Notes: generated from the sequence alone by a model not told the origin. Shown: positions 1-9,116, counted from the first letter of the stretch. The stretch is DNA of 64,000 nt from Caulobacteraceae bacterium (GCA_027487945.1 JAIYCQ010000042.1:186001-250000), one strand, 5' to 3'. Made by a program: numbers and translations.

Positions 1-579
1 CGCGACCCAGACCTTCGGGCTCGCCAGCAGCAGGATCATCGGCCGGGTCGGGAAGTTGAAGGTCTGCGGCATGGCCGCGTACTTGAAGTCGTGGGCGCCG
101 CTGAAACGCGGGTCGCAGACCAGGATCGCCAGGTCGCGGCGGCTGCGATAGCGCATGTAGCCGATAAACGACCACTCCGGGCTGTCATCCATGCCCCAGG
201 TGTCGAAGAATCCGCCGATCTTGCGGGCCGCCAGGGCCGGGTGGCCGCCGCGGGCGAACAGGGCCGGCATGAACATCCTGGTATAGCCGGCCATGACCTC
301 GCGGGGCGGCCGGGGCTGGCCGGTCACCGGATCGGGAACGTCGTGCGACGCCATGCGGACGACGTTCAGCATGAAGAACTCGCGGCCGTCATCGGCGGTG
401 AGAAACTGGCGCATCGTCTCCAGTTCGTTGCGCCCGTTGTCGCCGGCGTCCGTCTCCGCCAGCCGGCCCATGAAGGCGTCGACCTCCGCCGGTCGCAGCG
501 GGCCCCGCCAGTTGACGTACCAGCCGAGGAACAGGACGTAGGCCGCCAGGGCGACAATCCAGACCACGAAGGTTTCCAT
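1..579 (-). CDS. Membrane-anchored protein of unknown function (3' end cut by window)
   Basis: An open frame of 193 codons runs off the left edge without a stop, so the C-terminus is missing. The start is the ATG that reads METFVV. Residues 1-19 form one hydrophobic segment (a membrane anchor or uncleaved signal). The rest is soluble and rich in Arg, Phe and Trp, with no catalytic motif I recognise. It has a loose feel of a dimeric alpha-beta barrel stress protein, but that is only a guess. The gene follows the tetR gene on the same strand after a 78 bp gap that holds a long palindrome, so it is probably controlled by that TetR protein. Confidence 0.7.
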   Translation of the reverse strand, partial: METFVVWIVALAAYVLFLGWYVNWRGPLRPAEVDAFMGRLAETDAGDNGRNELETMRQFLTADDGREFFMLNVVRMASHDVPDPVTGQPRPPREVMAGYTRMFMPALFARGGHPALAARKIGGFFDTWGMDDSPEWSFIGYMRYRSRRDLAILVCDPRFSGAHDFKYAAMPQTFNFPTRPMILLLASPKVWVA

Positions 580-589
580 GCGTTCCGCC

Positions 590-622
590 CCATGTAATGA
601 CAGTTGCCATGTCGTTACATGG
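590..622. promoter_or_regulatory. Palindromic TetR-type operator
   Basis: Two 13-base arms, 590-602 (CCATGTAATGACA) and 610-622 (TGTCGTTACATGG), are reverse complements at 12 of 13 positions around a 7-base spacer. The palindrome lies between the stop of the tetR gene and the start of the next minus-strand gene, 11 bases from that ATG. Arm length and symmetry fit a dimeric TetR-family site. That the neighbouring TetR binds here is inference. Confidence 0.7.
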
Positions 623-657
623 GCCGCGAGGCTTGGCAAGCGGGCGGGCGTCCGCCG

Positions 658-1272
658 TCAGGCCGAGGCGATCAGGGCGGTGAGGGTGTCGGTCACGACG
701 CGGCGGGCCCGCTCGACGCTGAGCTTCTGGGTCCGGCGCAGGCGCAGCCAGCCGTCCACAGAGGCCGTCAGGTCGGCGGCCTCGATCACCGGTTCGACCT
801 CGGGCAGATGAGCCGCCAGCTGGGTGCGCAGCAGCCGGGCGAACTGGGCCCGATGGCGCTTGATGGTCGGCGAGTTATGCATCCGCAGGTCGCCGGACAG
901 GTAGTACATGGTGATCAGTTCAAAGGTGGCCGCGCGCTCGGCCGCCAGCGCCGCGATGCGGTCGGGCAGTGCGCTTTGCGCCGGGGCGGAGGACAGCCCG
1001 GCCTCCACGTGAACGCGCACGCGGGCGTTCATCTCGTCGTAGAGGGTCTCCATGTCCTGGAAGTGCCGGAAGACGGTGCGGTGGCCGACGGCGGCGTACT
1101 GGGCGACCTCCTCGGCGGTCGGGCTGAGGTTGCCGGCGCGGACCAGGTCCAGGATGGCGGCGACGATCCGCTCACGGGTCCGGGCGGCGCGCTCGGTGCG
1201 GCCGTCGACTGTGTCGGGCCCGGCCTTGCCGCGACCGGACCGGGCGGGAAGGGGACCGGGCTCGCTCATCAT
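658..1272 (-). CDS. TetR/AcrR family transcriptional regulator
   Basis: This is a 204-residue DNA-binding repressor. The N-terminal helix-turn-helix (about residues 35-75) contains TAEEVAQYAAVGHRTVFRHF, the typical TetR recognition region. The C-terminal half is helical and variable, as expected for a ligand-binding and dimer domain. I chose the ATG at 1272 (the first of two tandem ATGs) because AAGGA lies 4-7 bases upstream; the frame also offers a TTG at 1305. The gene begins 46 bases after the GST-like gene on the same strand, so the two are probably cotranscribed. The palindrome at 590-622 is its likely operator. The ligand is unknown, but the catabolic neighbours suggest a hydrophobic compound or its CoA ester. 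Confidence 0.88.
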   Translation of the reverse strand: MMSEPGPLPARSGRGKAGPDTVDGRTERAARTRERIVAAILDLVRAGNLSPTAEEVAQYAAVGHRTVFRHFQDMETLYDEMNARVRVHVEAGLSSAPAQSALPDRIAALAAERAATFELITMYYLSGDLRMHNSPTIKRHRAQFARLLRTQLAAHLPEVEPVIEAADLTASVDGWLRLRRTQKLSVERARRVVTDTLTALIASA

Positions 1273-1318
1273 CGGGTCCTTACGGAGGGGGCGGGTCCCT
1301 GACAAGCGCCGCCGGGGG

Positions 1319-2311
1319 TCAGGCGAGCCAGGGCGTGCACCCTGCCTCGTCGAGGATCGCCGCGAGCGCGGCGTTGCCCTTCACGGCGGCGAAGCGGGTC
1401 CGCAGGGCGGCCAGCGAGCGGGCGTGGTACTTCTGCGGCGGCTGACTGTAGGCGCCGCCGGGCAGGTCGACGGTGAATTCCGTCGCGCCGGCCTCAAGCG
1501 CCCGGGCGTTGGCGTCGGTCCAGGGCAGGAAGTAGCGGCCGATGTAGGCCAGCACCGGCTTCAGCGTCGGGGCCAGCGCCTCCCAGGTCTCGAAGGGGCC
1601 GTCGTCGCGGGGCTCCATCATCCGGTGGCACCAGTCGAGCACCGACGGTCCCCGGGCGCGCATGCCGGCGCCGCAGGTCGGGTCCACCGAGCATTCGTAC
1701 ATCTGCCCGCCGAGGCCGAAGTCTGCGAAGGCCGGACGGCCGCCGAACAGGTACTTCCGGCCCTGCAGGTGCGCCTCGAGCAGGTCCAGGAGCTCGAAGT
1801 AGTAGCGGCTGATGAGCGGCGCATTGGCCGGGCTGGAGCCGACGAAATGGCCGCGCGTGCTCATCCGCTGCAGGATCATCGCCGCCCACTGGGCGACCTC
1901 GGCCTCGTCGCCTTGCGGCTGGGCCAGCCGTGCGAGGGTCTGGGCGCTGGCCAGCTGGTCGACCTGGGCGAACCAGCGGTGGTGGAACATCAGCTTGTTG
2001 CCCCACTCGTCGCCGAACTCCTCGATCAGGGCCGAGAGGAAGTTGAGCGCCGGGTCGGCCGGGTGGATCGACGGCTCCGGAAAGCGCTGGTCGAGTGTCT
2101 CCATGATCGGCGTCGAGTCCTGCAGACCCTCGTCCTGCGGCGTGGCCACGGTCGGCACGATCGGCAGGCGCGCGAACTTGCGGTAGGCCTCCTCGCTGGC
2201 CGTGGTCCGGGGAATCCACTGGTGCGGGATGCCCTTGTACCGGGCGTAGGACCGCACCTTCACCGAGTAGGGCGACATCTCCGAACCGAAGATCCTGTAG
2301 ACGTCCGTCAT
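1319..2311 (-). CDS. Glutathione S-transferase family protein
   Basis: A 330-residue protein with an N-terminal thioredoxin-like domain. YRIFGSEMSPYSVKVRSYARY at the start matches the GST N-terminal fold, with Ser-Pro-Tyr-Ser where the active-site region lies. A long helical C-terminal domain follows (residues 90 onward). It is longer than the usual 200-230 residues and resembles extended GST-like proteins of unknown substrate. The ATG at 2311 is preceded by GGGAGG at good spacing. It is divergent from the nitronate monooxygenase gene and upstream of tetR on the same strand. The role is probably glutathione-dependent detoxification or isomerisation in the nearby pathway, but the substrate cannot be read from the sequence. 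Confidence 0.8.
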   Translation of the reverse strand: MTDVYRIFGSEMSPYSVKVRSYARYKGIPHQWIPRTTASEEAYRKFARLPIVPTVATPQDEGLQDSTPIMETLDQRFPEPSIHPADPALNFLSALIEEFGDEWGNKLMFHHRWFAQVDQLASAQTLARLAQPQGDEAEVAQWAAMILQRMSTRGHFVGSSPANAPLISRYYFELLDLLEAHLQGRKYLFGGRPAFADFGLGGQMYECSVDPTCGAGMRARGPSVLDWCHRMMEPRDDGPFETWEALAPTLKPVLAYIGRYFLPWTDANARALEAGATEFTVDLPGGAYSQPPQKYHARSLAALRTRFAAVKGNAALAAILDEAGCTPWLA

Positions 2312-2344
2312 TTCCGCCTCCCGATCGACGGCCCGCCGCCGCCT

Positions 2345-2372
2345 TGTATTGACAGCTACCATGCCACTTTGA
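2345..2372. promoter_or_regulatory. Degenerate second copy of the TetR-type site / promoter region
   Basis: The stretch beginning TGTATTGACAGCTACCATG matches the core of the 590-622 palindrome (TGTAATGACAGTTGCCATG) at 16 of 19 bases, but the right half is decayed. It lies in the divergent gap between the GST-like gene and the nitronate monooxygenase gene. It includes TTGACA, so it could also simply be a -35 element. Binding by the local TetR is inference. Confidence 0.4.
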
Positions 2373-2482
2373 CCGGGCGGCTGGCAACGGATTGTGGGCG
2401 CTGTCAGAGCTTCTGCGCTTGTCAGGCGCGCCGCGGAACTCCAACAAGGAGGCAATCACAAGAACCGGCAATGGAGGCCCCC

Positions 2483-3457
2483 GTGAAAACCCGCATCACC
2501 GAACTGTTCGAGATCGAGCACCCCATCATCCAGGGCGGCATGCACTACGTGGGCTTCGCCGAGATGGCGGCCGCCGTGTCCAACGCCGGGGGCCTCGGCA
2601 TCATCACCGGCCTGACCCAGGGCACGCCGGAGAAGCTCGCCGCCGAGATCAAGCGCTGCCGCGAGATGACCGACAAGCCGTTCGGCGTGAACCTGACCTT
2701 CCTCCCGGCGGTGACGCCGCCCGACTACCCCGGCTTCGTGCAGGCCATCGTCGAGAGCGGCGTTAAGGCCGTCGAGACCGCGGGCAACAACCCGGCCAAG
2801 TGGCTGCCGGCCCTCAAGGAGGCCGGCATCAAGGTGATCCACAAATGCACCTCGGTCCGTCACTCCGTGAAGGCCGAGTCGATCGGCTGTGACGCCGTCA
2901 GCGTCGACGGCTTCGAGTGCGGCGGGCATCCGGGCGAGGACGACGTCGGCAACTGGGTGCTGCTGCCCCGCGCCGCCGAGGAGCTGAAGATCCCGTTCGT
3001 GGCCTCCGGCGGTTGCGGCACCGGCTCGCAGCTGGTCGCCGCCCTGGCCATGGGCGCCGAGGGCATCAACATGGGCACCCGCTTCATCGCCACGAAGGAC
3101 GCGCCGGTCCACCAGAACGTCAAGGACGCGCTGGTCGCCGCCACCGAGCTCGACACCCGCCTGATCATGCGCCCGCTGCGCAACACCGAGCGCGTGCTGA
3201 CCAACGTGGCCGTCGAGCGTCTGCTGCAGACCGAGAAGGAGAAGGGCGACAAGGTCTCCTTCGCCGACATCGCCGCCGAGGTGGCCGGCGTCTATCCGAA
3301 GGTCATGGTCGACGGCCAGATGGACGCCGGCGGCTGGTCCTGCGGCCAGGTCGCGGGCCTGATCCACGACATCCCGACCGTCAAGGAACTGATCGACCGC
3401 ATCATGTCTGAGGCGGACGAGATCATCGCCCAGCGCCTGAAGCGCTTCGCGGCCTAG
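2483..3457 (+). CDS. Nitronate monooxygenase family FMN enzyme
   Basis: A 324-residue TIM-barrel flavoprotein of the 2-nitropropane dioxygenase / NAD(P)H-dependent flavin oxidoreductase family. Landmarks are IIQGGMHYVG near the N-terminus, GGHPGEDD at about residue 147, ASGGCGTGSQL at about 173 and the phosphate-binding GINMGTRF. Family members oxidise alkyl nitronates or act as NADH:quinone reductases. In acyl-CoA catabolic clusters they are often annotated without a proven substrate. I prefer the GTG at 2483, preceded by GGAGG five bases upstream and giving the family-typical MKTRITELF start, over the ATG at 2471. It is divergent from the GST-like gene and may share its TetR control. Confidence 0.9.
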   Translation: MKTRITELFEIEHPIIQGGMHYVGFAEMAAAVSNAGGLGIITGLTQGTPEKLAAEIKRCREMTDKPFGVNLTFLPAVTPPDYPGFVQAIVESGVKAVETAGNNPAKWLPALKEAGIKVIHKCTSVRHSVKAESIGCDAVSVDGFECGGHPGEDDVGNWVLLPRAAEELKIPFVASGGCGTGSQLVAALAMGAEGINMGTRFIATKDAPVHQNVKDALVAATELDTRLIMRPLRNTERVLTNVAVERLLQTEKEKGDKVSFADIAAEVAGVYPKVMVDGQMDAGGWSCGQVAGLIHDIPTVKELIDRIMSEADEIIAQRLKRFAA

Positions 3458-3469
3458 AACCGGGCGGGC

Positions 3470-3495
3470 GGCGGCGCGAAAAAAGCGTCGCCGCC
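3470..3495 (+). terminator. Possible intrinsic terminator after the nitronate monooxygenase
   Basis: A 7 bp GC stem (GGCGGCG 3470-3476 with CGCCGCC 3489-3495) encloses an A-rich loop just after the stop codon. It has no clear T run, so termination strength is uncertain. Confidence 0.45.
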
Positions 3496-3601
3496 TTACG
3501 CCGGGTCATACTTTCGATGCTCCCCGGAAGGGGTCATGATCCTTCCGCGCACGTCATCCAGACCCCGGGACAGGGGCCGGAGCGAGGGCAGGGAGCTGAC
3601 C

Positions 3602-5341
3602 ATGCATGAACTGGTGATCCGCAACGGACGCATCGTCGATGGAACCGGCGCGCCCGCCGCCATCGGCGACATCGCCATCAACGACGGCGTCATCACCGCG
3701 GTCGGAACGGTTTCGGGCAAGGGACGGCGCGAGATCGACGCCGCCGGCCTGCTCGTCACGCCCGGCTGGGTCGACATCCACACCCACTACGACGGCCAGG
3801 TCACCTGGGACCCCTACCTGTCGCCATCCAGCTGGCACGGCGTCACCACGGCGGTCATGGGCAACTGCGGCGTCGGCTTCGCCCCGGTGAAGCGCGATCG
3901 CCACGACTGGCTGATCGAGCTGATGGAGGGGGTCGAGGACATCCCCGGCTCGGCCCTGGCCGAGGGCATCAGCTGGGACTGGGAGACCTTCCCCGAATAC
4001 CTCGACAGTCTCGACGCCAAGCCGCGCGTGCTCGACGTGGCCACCCATGTGCCGCACAGCGCCGTCCGCGCCTATGTCATGGGCGACCGCGGCGCCCGCA
4101 ACGAGGACGCGACGCCCGAGGACATCGCCGCCATGTCGGCCATCGTCGCCGAGGGCATGCGGGCCGGGGCGCTGGGCTTCTCGACCTCGCGCACCGTGGT
4201 CCACACCACCAAGGACGGCACGGTGATGCCCGGCACCACGGCGGCCGCCGAAGAGCTGCTGGCCATCGGCAAGGCCATGGCCCAGGTCGGTCCCGGCGTG
4301 TTCGAGATGTCGTCAGACATGGCGCCCGCCGAGGCGGAGTTCGACTGGATGACGGCCATGTCGATGGATACCGGCGTCACGGTCACCTACAGCCTGCTGC
4401 AGTCGCCCATGAAGCCGGACAACTGGGTGAAGCTGCTGGAGCTGACCCGTGAGGCCCGGGCCCAGGGCGCCAGCATCGCCGCCCAGATCGCCTGCCGCCC
4501 GACCGGTCTGGTGCTGGGCTGGCAGAGCACCATCCACCCCTTCGTGGGCCGCCAGACCTACCGCGACATCGCCCACCTGCCGTTCGAGGCGCGCCTCGAG
4601 AAGCTCAAGGACCCTTCGGTCCGCGCCGCCATCCTCGCCGATCCCGGCAAGAAGATGGGCCCGCTTGGCGCCATCATGACCCAGGGCTTCGACCGCATGT
4701 TCCGGCTTCAGCAGCCGGACGGAAACCTCGACTACGAGCCGGGCGCCGAGGATTCGATCAAGGCGATCGCCGAGGCCAGCGGCCAGGCGCCCGACGCCAT
4801 CGTCTATGACATGCTCATGGAGAACGACGGTCGCGGCTACATCTACCTGCCGCTTCTGAACTACGCCGAGTTCAACTTCGACCACATCCACGCGATGATG
4901 CACGATCCGAACACGGTGCTCAGCCTGTCGGACGGCGGCGCCCACTGCGGCGTCATCTGCGACGCCAGCTTCCCGACCTACATGCTGACCCACTGGGTGC
5001 GCGACCGGACGCGGGGCCCGACCCTGCCGCTGGAGAAGGTAGTCTCGATGCAGACGCGCGACACCGCCCGCCTGTACGGTCTGAACGACCGCGGCGTGCT
5101 GGCCCCCGGTATGAAGGCCGACGTCAACATCATCGATTTCGGGCGGCTCGCGATCGAGGCCCCGGAGATGGTGTTCGACCTGCCCGCCGACGGCCGCCGG
5201 ATGATCCAGCGGGCCCAGGGCTACGTTGCGACCATCGTCAGCGGCGTCGTCACCTACGAGAACGGTGAGGCTACGGGCGCGATGCCCGGCAAGTTGATCC
5301 GCGGACCCCGCTACACGCCCGCCGCCATTGCGGCGGAATAG
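3602..5341 (+). CDS. N-acyl-D-amino-acid deacylase family amidohydrolase
   Basis: A 579-residue metal-dependent hydrolase. Residues 58-64 carry VDIHTHYD, the amidohydrolase metal-binding His-x-His. The GNCGVGFAP motif around Cys89 is characteristic of D-aminoacylases, where this Cys helps bind zinc. SDGGAHCG late in the protein supplies the catalytic aspartate region. The length fits this branch of the family (about 480-590). The ATG at 3602 has AGGGAG upstream. Family enzymes release D-amino acids or hydrolyse cyclic amides, but members in acyl-CoA clusters often have untested substrates. It is followed 26 bases later by a quinone reductase, suggesting one transcript. Confidence 0.85.
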   Translation: MHELVIRNGRIVDGTGAPAAIGDIAINDGVITAVGTVSGKGRREIDAAGLLVTPGWVDIHTHYDGQVTWDPYLSPSSWHGVTTAVMGNCGVGFAPVKRDRHDWLIELMEGVEDIPGSALAEGISWDWETFPEYLDSLDAKPRVLDVATHVPHSAVRAYVMGDRGARNEDATPEDIAAMSAIVAEGMRAGALGFSTSRTVVHTTKDGTVMPGTTAAAEELLAIGKAMAQVGPGVFEMSSDMAPAEAEFDWMTAMSMDTGVTVTYSLLQSPMKPDNWVKLLELTREARAQGASIAAQIACRPTGLVLGWQSTIHPFVGRQTYRDIAHLPFEARLEKLKDPSVRAAILADPGKKMGPLGAIMTQGFDRMFRLQQPDGNLDYEPGAEDSIKAIAEASGQAPDAIVYDMLMENDGRGYIYLPLLNYAEFNFDHIHAMMHDPNTVLSLSDGGAHCGVICDASFPTYMLTHWVRDRTRGPTLPLEKVVSMQTRDTARLYGLNDRGVLAPGMKADVNIIDFGRLAIEAPEMVFDLPADGRRMIQRAQGYVATIVSGVVTYENGEATGAMPGKLIRGPRYTPAAIAAE

Positions 5342-5367
5342 CTGACAGAAGAAGAGAGACAAGCGTC

Positions 5368-6372
5368 ATGAAGGTCGCCGCCCTGAAGGCCCCCGGCGGG
5401 TTGGACAAGATCGTCATCGAGGAACGCGAGAAGCCCGCGCCCAAGGCGGGCGAGGTCCTCGTGCGCGTGCGCGCCAGCTCGCTGAACTTCCACGACTTCG
5501 CGGTCGTCGCCGGCATGATCCGCACGCCGGACGGCCGCATCCCGATGTCGGACGGCGCCGGGGTGGTCGAGGCGGTGGGCGAGGGCGTGACCCGCTTCAA
5601 GGTCGGCGACGAGGTGCTGTCGCTGTTCTTCCCCAACTGGGACGCCGGCAAGCCCACCCTGCCGCGCCTGATCGGCGTGCCGGGCGACAACGCCGACGGC
5701 TTCGCGGCCGAGTATGTCGCCATGCCGGCCACGGCCTTCACGCGCATTCCCAAGGGCTGGAGTCTGAAGCAGGCGGCGACGCTGCCCTGCGCGGCCCTGA
5801 CCGCCTGGCGGGCGCTGTTCGTCGAGGCCAAGATCAAGCCCGGCTCGATCGTCCTGACCCAGGGCACGGGCGGGGTGTCGATCTTCGCGCTGCAACTGGC
5901 CAAGGCGGCCGGCGCGACCGTGATCTCGACCTCGTCCTCGGCCGAAAAGCTCGAGAAGCTGAAGGCGCTCGGGGCCGATCACCTGATCAACTACAAGGAA
6001 ACGCCCGAGTGGGGCGCGGCGGCCATGGCGGCCACCGGCGGCCGGGGCGTCGATGCTGTTGTCGAGATCGGCGGTTCGGGCACCATGCCGCAGTCGATCG
6101 TTTCCTGCGCCATCGGCGGCCATATCTCGCTGATCGGCGTGCTGGCGGGCATCGCCGGCGACGTGCCGACGGCGCTGGCCATGTCCAAGAACGTCTGCAT
6201 CCAGGGCCTGACGGTCGGTTCGCGCCAGGACCAGGAAGACATGATCGCCGCCATCGACGCCAATCCGTTCGAGCCGATCATCGACTCCACCTTCCCGCTC
6301 GAGGGCATCGCCGGGGCCTTCGCCCATCAGATGTCCCAGAAGCACTTCGGGAAGATCTGCCTGGAGTTCTGA
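5368..6372 (+). CDS. NADPH:quinone reductase / zinc-free MDR oxidoreductase
   Basis: A 334-residue medium-chain dehydrogenase/reductase. The N-terminal GroES-like domain has SLNFHDFAVVAGMI in place of a zinc site. The Rossmann domain begins with TQGTGGVSIFALQLAKAAGA (about residues 158-177), a nucleotide-binding Gly-rich loop. Catalytic zinc cysteines are absent, which fits NAD(P)H-dependent quinone or enone reductases. It begins shortly after the amidohydrolase stop with a purine-rich leader (GAAGAAGAGAGA). It probably reduces a double bond or quinone intermediate in the local pathway. Confidence 0.87.
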   Translation: MKVAALKAPGGLDKIVIEEREKPAPKAGEVLVRVRASSLNFHDFAVVAGMIRTPDGRIPMSDGAGVVEAVGEGVTRFKVGDEVLSLFFPNWDAGKPTLPRLIGVPGDNADGFAAEYVAMPATAFTRIPKGWSLKQAATLPCAALTAWRALFVEAKIKPGSIVLTQGTGGVSIFALQLAKAAGATVISTSSSAEKLEKLKALGADHLINYKETPEWGAAAMAATGGRGVDAVVEIGGSGTMPQSIVSCAIGGHISLIGVLAGIAGDVPTALAMSKNVCIQGLTVGSRQDQEDMIAAIDANPFEPIIDSTFPLEGIAGAFAHQMSQKHFGKICLEF

Positions 6373-6440
6373 TCCCGGCGGGACTGGATTGGCGGCGCAA
6401 ACGGGATAAGTGTGCCGGCTTCTGACAGGGAGCCGACATC

Positions 6441-7598
6441 ATGAACCCGAACGCCGAGTTCGACATCATCGTCTACGGAGCCACCGGCTTCACCGGCCGG
6501 CTGGTCGCCGAACACCTTGCCGCCCGCTACGGCGTGGACGGCGAGGTCCGCTGGGCCATGGCCGGCCGCAGCGCCGACAAGCTGGCCCAGGTCCGCGACG
6601 AGATCGGCGCGCCGGCGAACACGCCGCTGATCGTCGCCGACGCCTCTGACCCGGCCTCGGTCCGGGACATGGTGGCGCGCGCAAGGGCGATCCTGACCAC
6701 GGTCGGGCCGTACCAGCTGTATGGCTCGGACCTGGTGGCGGCCTGCGCCGCCGCGGGGACCGACTACCTCGACCTGTCGGGCGAGCCGACCTGGATGGCC
6801 GAGATGATCGTCGCCCATGACGCGGCGGCCCGGGCTTCCGGCGCAAGGATCCTGTTCTCCTGCGGCTTCGACTCCATCCCCTTCGAGCTGGGGGTGTTCT
6901 ATACGCAGCGCCTGGCGCGGGCGCGGCTCGGCCATTCGGTTTCGCGCATCAAGGGGCGCGTGCGGTCCATGCGCGGCGGGCTGTCGGGCGGCACCGCCGC
7001 CAGCGGCGCGGCGACCATGGCGGCGATCCAGAAGAACCCGGCGCTGGTCGGGATCATGTTCAACCCGTTCGCCCTCACCCCGGGCTTCACCGGTCCCGAC
7101 CAGCCGCGCGGCGACAAGCCTTACGTCGACGAAGACCTTGGGCAGGAGGTCGGGCCGTTCATGATGGCGACGATCAACACCAAGAATGTCCATCGCTCCA
7201 ACCTGCTGCAGGGTCACGCCTACGGGACCGACTTCGCCTATGACGAAATGTCGGTTGTGACGCCGGGCGCGCCGACCGAGTTCACGGACCTGGGCGGCGC
7301 CGGCGCGCCGAAGCCCGGCGAGGGCCCCAGCAAGGCCGAGCGCGAGGCCGGCTTCTATGACCTGCTGTTCGTCGGCATCGACGCCGACGGCAAGCAGGTG
7401 CGCGGCTCGGTCTACGGCGACAAGGACCCGGGCTACGGCTCGACCTCGAAGATCATCGCCGAGACGGCTATCTGCCTGGTGAAGGAGGCGACGGACGTCG
7501 CCGGCGGCATCTGGGTCCCCGGCGCGGCGCTGGGCGACCGGCTGGTCACGCGGCTGGCCGACCGGGCCGGGCTGACCTTCAAGGACGAGACGGCCTGA
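6441..7598 (+). CDS. Saccharopine dehydrogenase-like / trans-acting enoyl reductase family protein
   Basis: A 385-residue NAD(P)-binding protein with the dinucleotide loop IIVYGATGFTGRLVAEHLA at residues 9-27. It is related to mycobacterial trans-acting enoyl reductases and other saccharopine-dehydrogenase-like proteins. FSCGFDSIPFELGVF in the middle is typical of the family, in which these proteins reduce double bonds in lipid chains. True lysine-pathway saccharopine dehydrogenase is unlikely given length and context. It is followed four bases later by the desaturase-like hydroxylase, so a lipid or isoprenoid substrate is plausible. Confidence 0.82.
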   Translation: MNPNAEFDIIVYGATGFTGRLVAEHLAARYGVDGEVRWAMAGRSADKLAQVRDEIGAPANTPLIVADASDPASVRDMVARARAILTTVGPYQLYGSDLVAACAAAGTDYLDLSGEPTWMAEMIVAHDAAARASGARILFSCGFDSIPFELGVFYTQRLARARLGHSVSRIKGRVRSMRGGLSGGTAASGAATMAAIQKNPALVGIMFNPFALTPGFTGPDQPRGDKPYVDEDLGQEVGPFMMATINTKNVHRSNLLQGHAYGTDFAYDEMSVVTPGAPTEFTDLGGAGAPKPGEGPSKAEREAGFYDLLFVGIDADGKQVRGSVYGDKDPGYGSTSKIIAETAICLVKEATDVAGGIWVPGAALGDRLVTRLADRAGLTFKDETA

Positions 7599-7602
7599 CG
7601 GC

Positions 7603-8412
7603 GTGGTGACCGAGCCGGTCCTCAGGCTGGGCGCCTTCGTCGGCGTCTTCGCGGTCCTGGCGGCGTGGGAGGCCCTGGCCCCCCGCCGCGGCCGCGCGCA
7701 GGACCGCTCGAGGCGCTGGCCGGTCAACCTGGGCCTGTCGGTGCTCAACACCCTGGTTCTTCGCATCGCCTTCCCCGTTGCGGCGGTCGGGGCGGCGCTG
7801 TGGGCGGGCACGCGCGGCTGGGGCCTGTTCAACCGGCTGGACACGCCCGCCTGGCTGGCCATCGGCGCCTCGATCCTGGTGCTCGACCTGGCGGTCTACG
7901 GCCAGCATCGGCTGTCTCATGCCGCGCCCTGGCTCTGGCGGGTGCATCGCCTCCACCACATTGATCGCGACGTCGATGTGACCACCGCCGGACGGTTCCA
8001 TCCGGTGGAGATGGTGCTCTCCATGCTGTGGAAAATGGCGGTGGTCGTCGCCCTGGGCGCGCCGGCGGCGGCGGTGCTGGCGTTCGAGATCCTGCTCAAC
8101 GCGGCCGCCATGTTCAGCCACGCCCGGATCGCGCTGCCGCCGGCCGTGGATCGCCGCCTGCGCTGGCTGCTGGTCACGCCCGACATGCACCGCATCCACC
8201 ACTCGATCCACCGGGACGAGACCGACAGCAACTACGGCTTCCTGCTGCCGCTCTGGGACCGGCTGCTGGGCAGCTACCGCGACCAGCCGCGTGACGGGCA
8301 GGATGGCCTGGTGCTGGGTGTGGAAGGACAGTCCTCGCCGCGTGCGCTGAGCTTCACGGGCCTGCTGCTCGGTCCGTTTCGTCGGGATCAGGCGGGGACG
8401 AGCGCCAGCTGA
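7603..8412 (+). CDS. Sterol desaturase / fatty acid hydroxylase family membrane protein
   Basis: A 269-residue integral membrane di-iron enzyme. The histidine clusters of the family are all present: HRLSH, HRLHHID, and HRIHHSIHRDETDSNYG near the C-terminus. Several hydrophobic segments lie before residue 110 and between the clusters. Two in-frame GTG codons (7603 and 7606) can serve as start; the gene follows the previous stop by only four bases, implying translational coupling. Relatives hydroxylate or desaturate sterols, fatty acids or hydrophobic rings. Its 3' end overlaps the convergent Rieske gene by 25 bp, which is unusual. Confidence 0.88.
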   Translation: MVTEPVLRLGAFVGVFAVLAAWEALAPRRGRAQDRSRRWPVNLGLSVLNTLVLRIAFPVAAVGAALWAGTRGWGLFNRLDTPAWLAIGASILVLDLAVYGQHRLSHAAPWLWRVHRLHHIDRDVDVTTAGRFHPVEMVLSMLWKMAVVVALGAPAAAVLAFEILLNAAAMFSHARIALPPAVDRRLRWLLVTPDMHRIHHSIHRDETDSNYGFLLPLWDRLLGSYRDQPRDGQDGLVLGVEGQSSPRALSFTGLLLGPFRRDQAGTSAS

Positions 8413-9116
8413 CCTTCGACCATCACGAGGCGGGGCGGCGCCTCCAGCGTCAGGCCGCGCCCGTCAGTGCTCCGGCCGGTGCGGACATCGAAGGCATAGT
8501 CGTGCCAGGGGCAACGGACGCAGCCGTCGACCACCTCGGCGGTCTCCAGCGGGCCCAGCCAGTGCGGGCAGGTGGCGGCGTGGACGACCAGCTCGCCATC
8601 GACCTCGACGATCCGGAACCGTGAGCCGCCGACCTCGACGAGGCGGGGCAGGGCGGAGCGGACGGCCTCCGGCGCGCCGAGCAGGACGGTTTCAGGCGTC
8701 CCGGCGCGACCGGCGCGGCGGGCGGCCAGCGCCCGCTCGCGCTCGACCATCATCGCCTCGTCCTCGTCCCACAGCCGCACATAGATCGCGCGGTAGCGTT
8801 CGCCGATCATCGCCAGGCGCGCCGGGTCGCTCTCCGGCACATGGAAGGCGACGTCGATTCCGGTCCGGTCGGGGGCCAGAGGCGTGAGCCGGGTCCGAAC
8901 CTCCGACCCGGCGCCGGGGCCCTCCACAGTGGCGGACACATAGGCGCCGGCCGCCCGGTCCGCCCGCACTTCGATGACCTGCGGTCGCCCGTCGCCCGGC
9001 TGGTTCACCACCTGCGCGCGCCAGCCCCAGTCGCCGCTGTCCAGCAGGGCGATGCTGTGGAACTGGCCGTCGTGAAGCGCGGGCAGGTGCTCCCAGTCGA
9101 AGACGTTCTCCCACAC
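8388..9116 (-). CDS. Protein with C-terminal Rieske [2Fe-2S] domain and SRPBCC-like N-terminus
   Basis: From the first usable start (GTG at 9116) this is 242 residues. The Rieske ligands CPH (Cys183, His185) and CPWH (Cys202, His205) lie near the C-terminus. The first 130 residues (VWENVFDWEHLPALH and onward) resemble the catalytic, SRPBCC-type part of ring-hydroxylating oxygenases, so the domain order looks reversed. The frame stays open and protein-like upstream to about 9200 (LGLAGTYQREVPVGVA...), with no ATG, GTG or TTG; a CTG at 9200 or an ATC at 9197 beside the preceding TGA could be a rare start. It follows the DUF1499 gene. Probably an oxygenase or redox protein working with the neighbouring hydroxylase. 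Confidence 0.75.
   Translation of the reverse strand: MWENVFDWEHLPALHDGQFHSIALLDSGDWGWRAQVVNQPGDGRPQVIEVRADRAAGAYVSATVEGPGAGSEVRTRLTPLAPDRTGIDVAFHVPESDPARLAMIGERYRAIYVRLWDEDEAMMVERERALAARRAGRAGTPETVLLGAPEAVRSALPRLVEVGGSRFRIVEVDGELVVHAATCPHWLGPLETAEVVDGCVRCPWHDYAFDVRTGRSTDGRGLTLEAPPRLVMVEGQLALVPA

Noticed and set aside
1273-1305. TTG at 1305 as the tetR start
   Set aside because: ATG 1272 has a better ribosome site and gives a normal N-terminus.
1052-2470. Long plus-strand frame running through tetR and the GST gene into the nitronate monooxygenase
   Set aside because: The part before 2483 is antisense to two convincing genes, is low-complexity Arg/Gly/Val-rich, and shows no motif; it is a GC-driven shadow.
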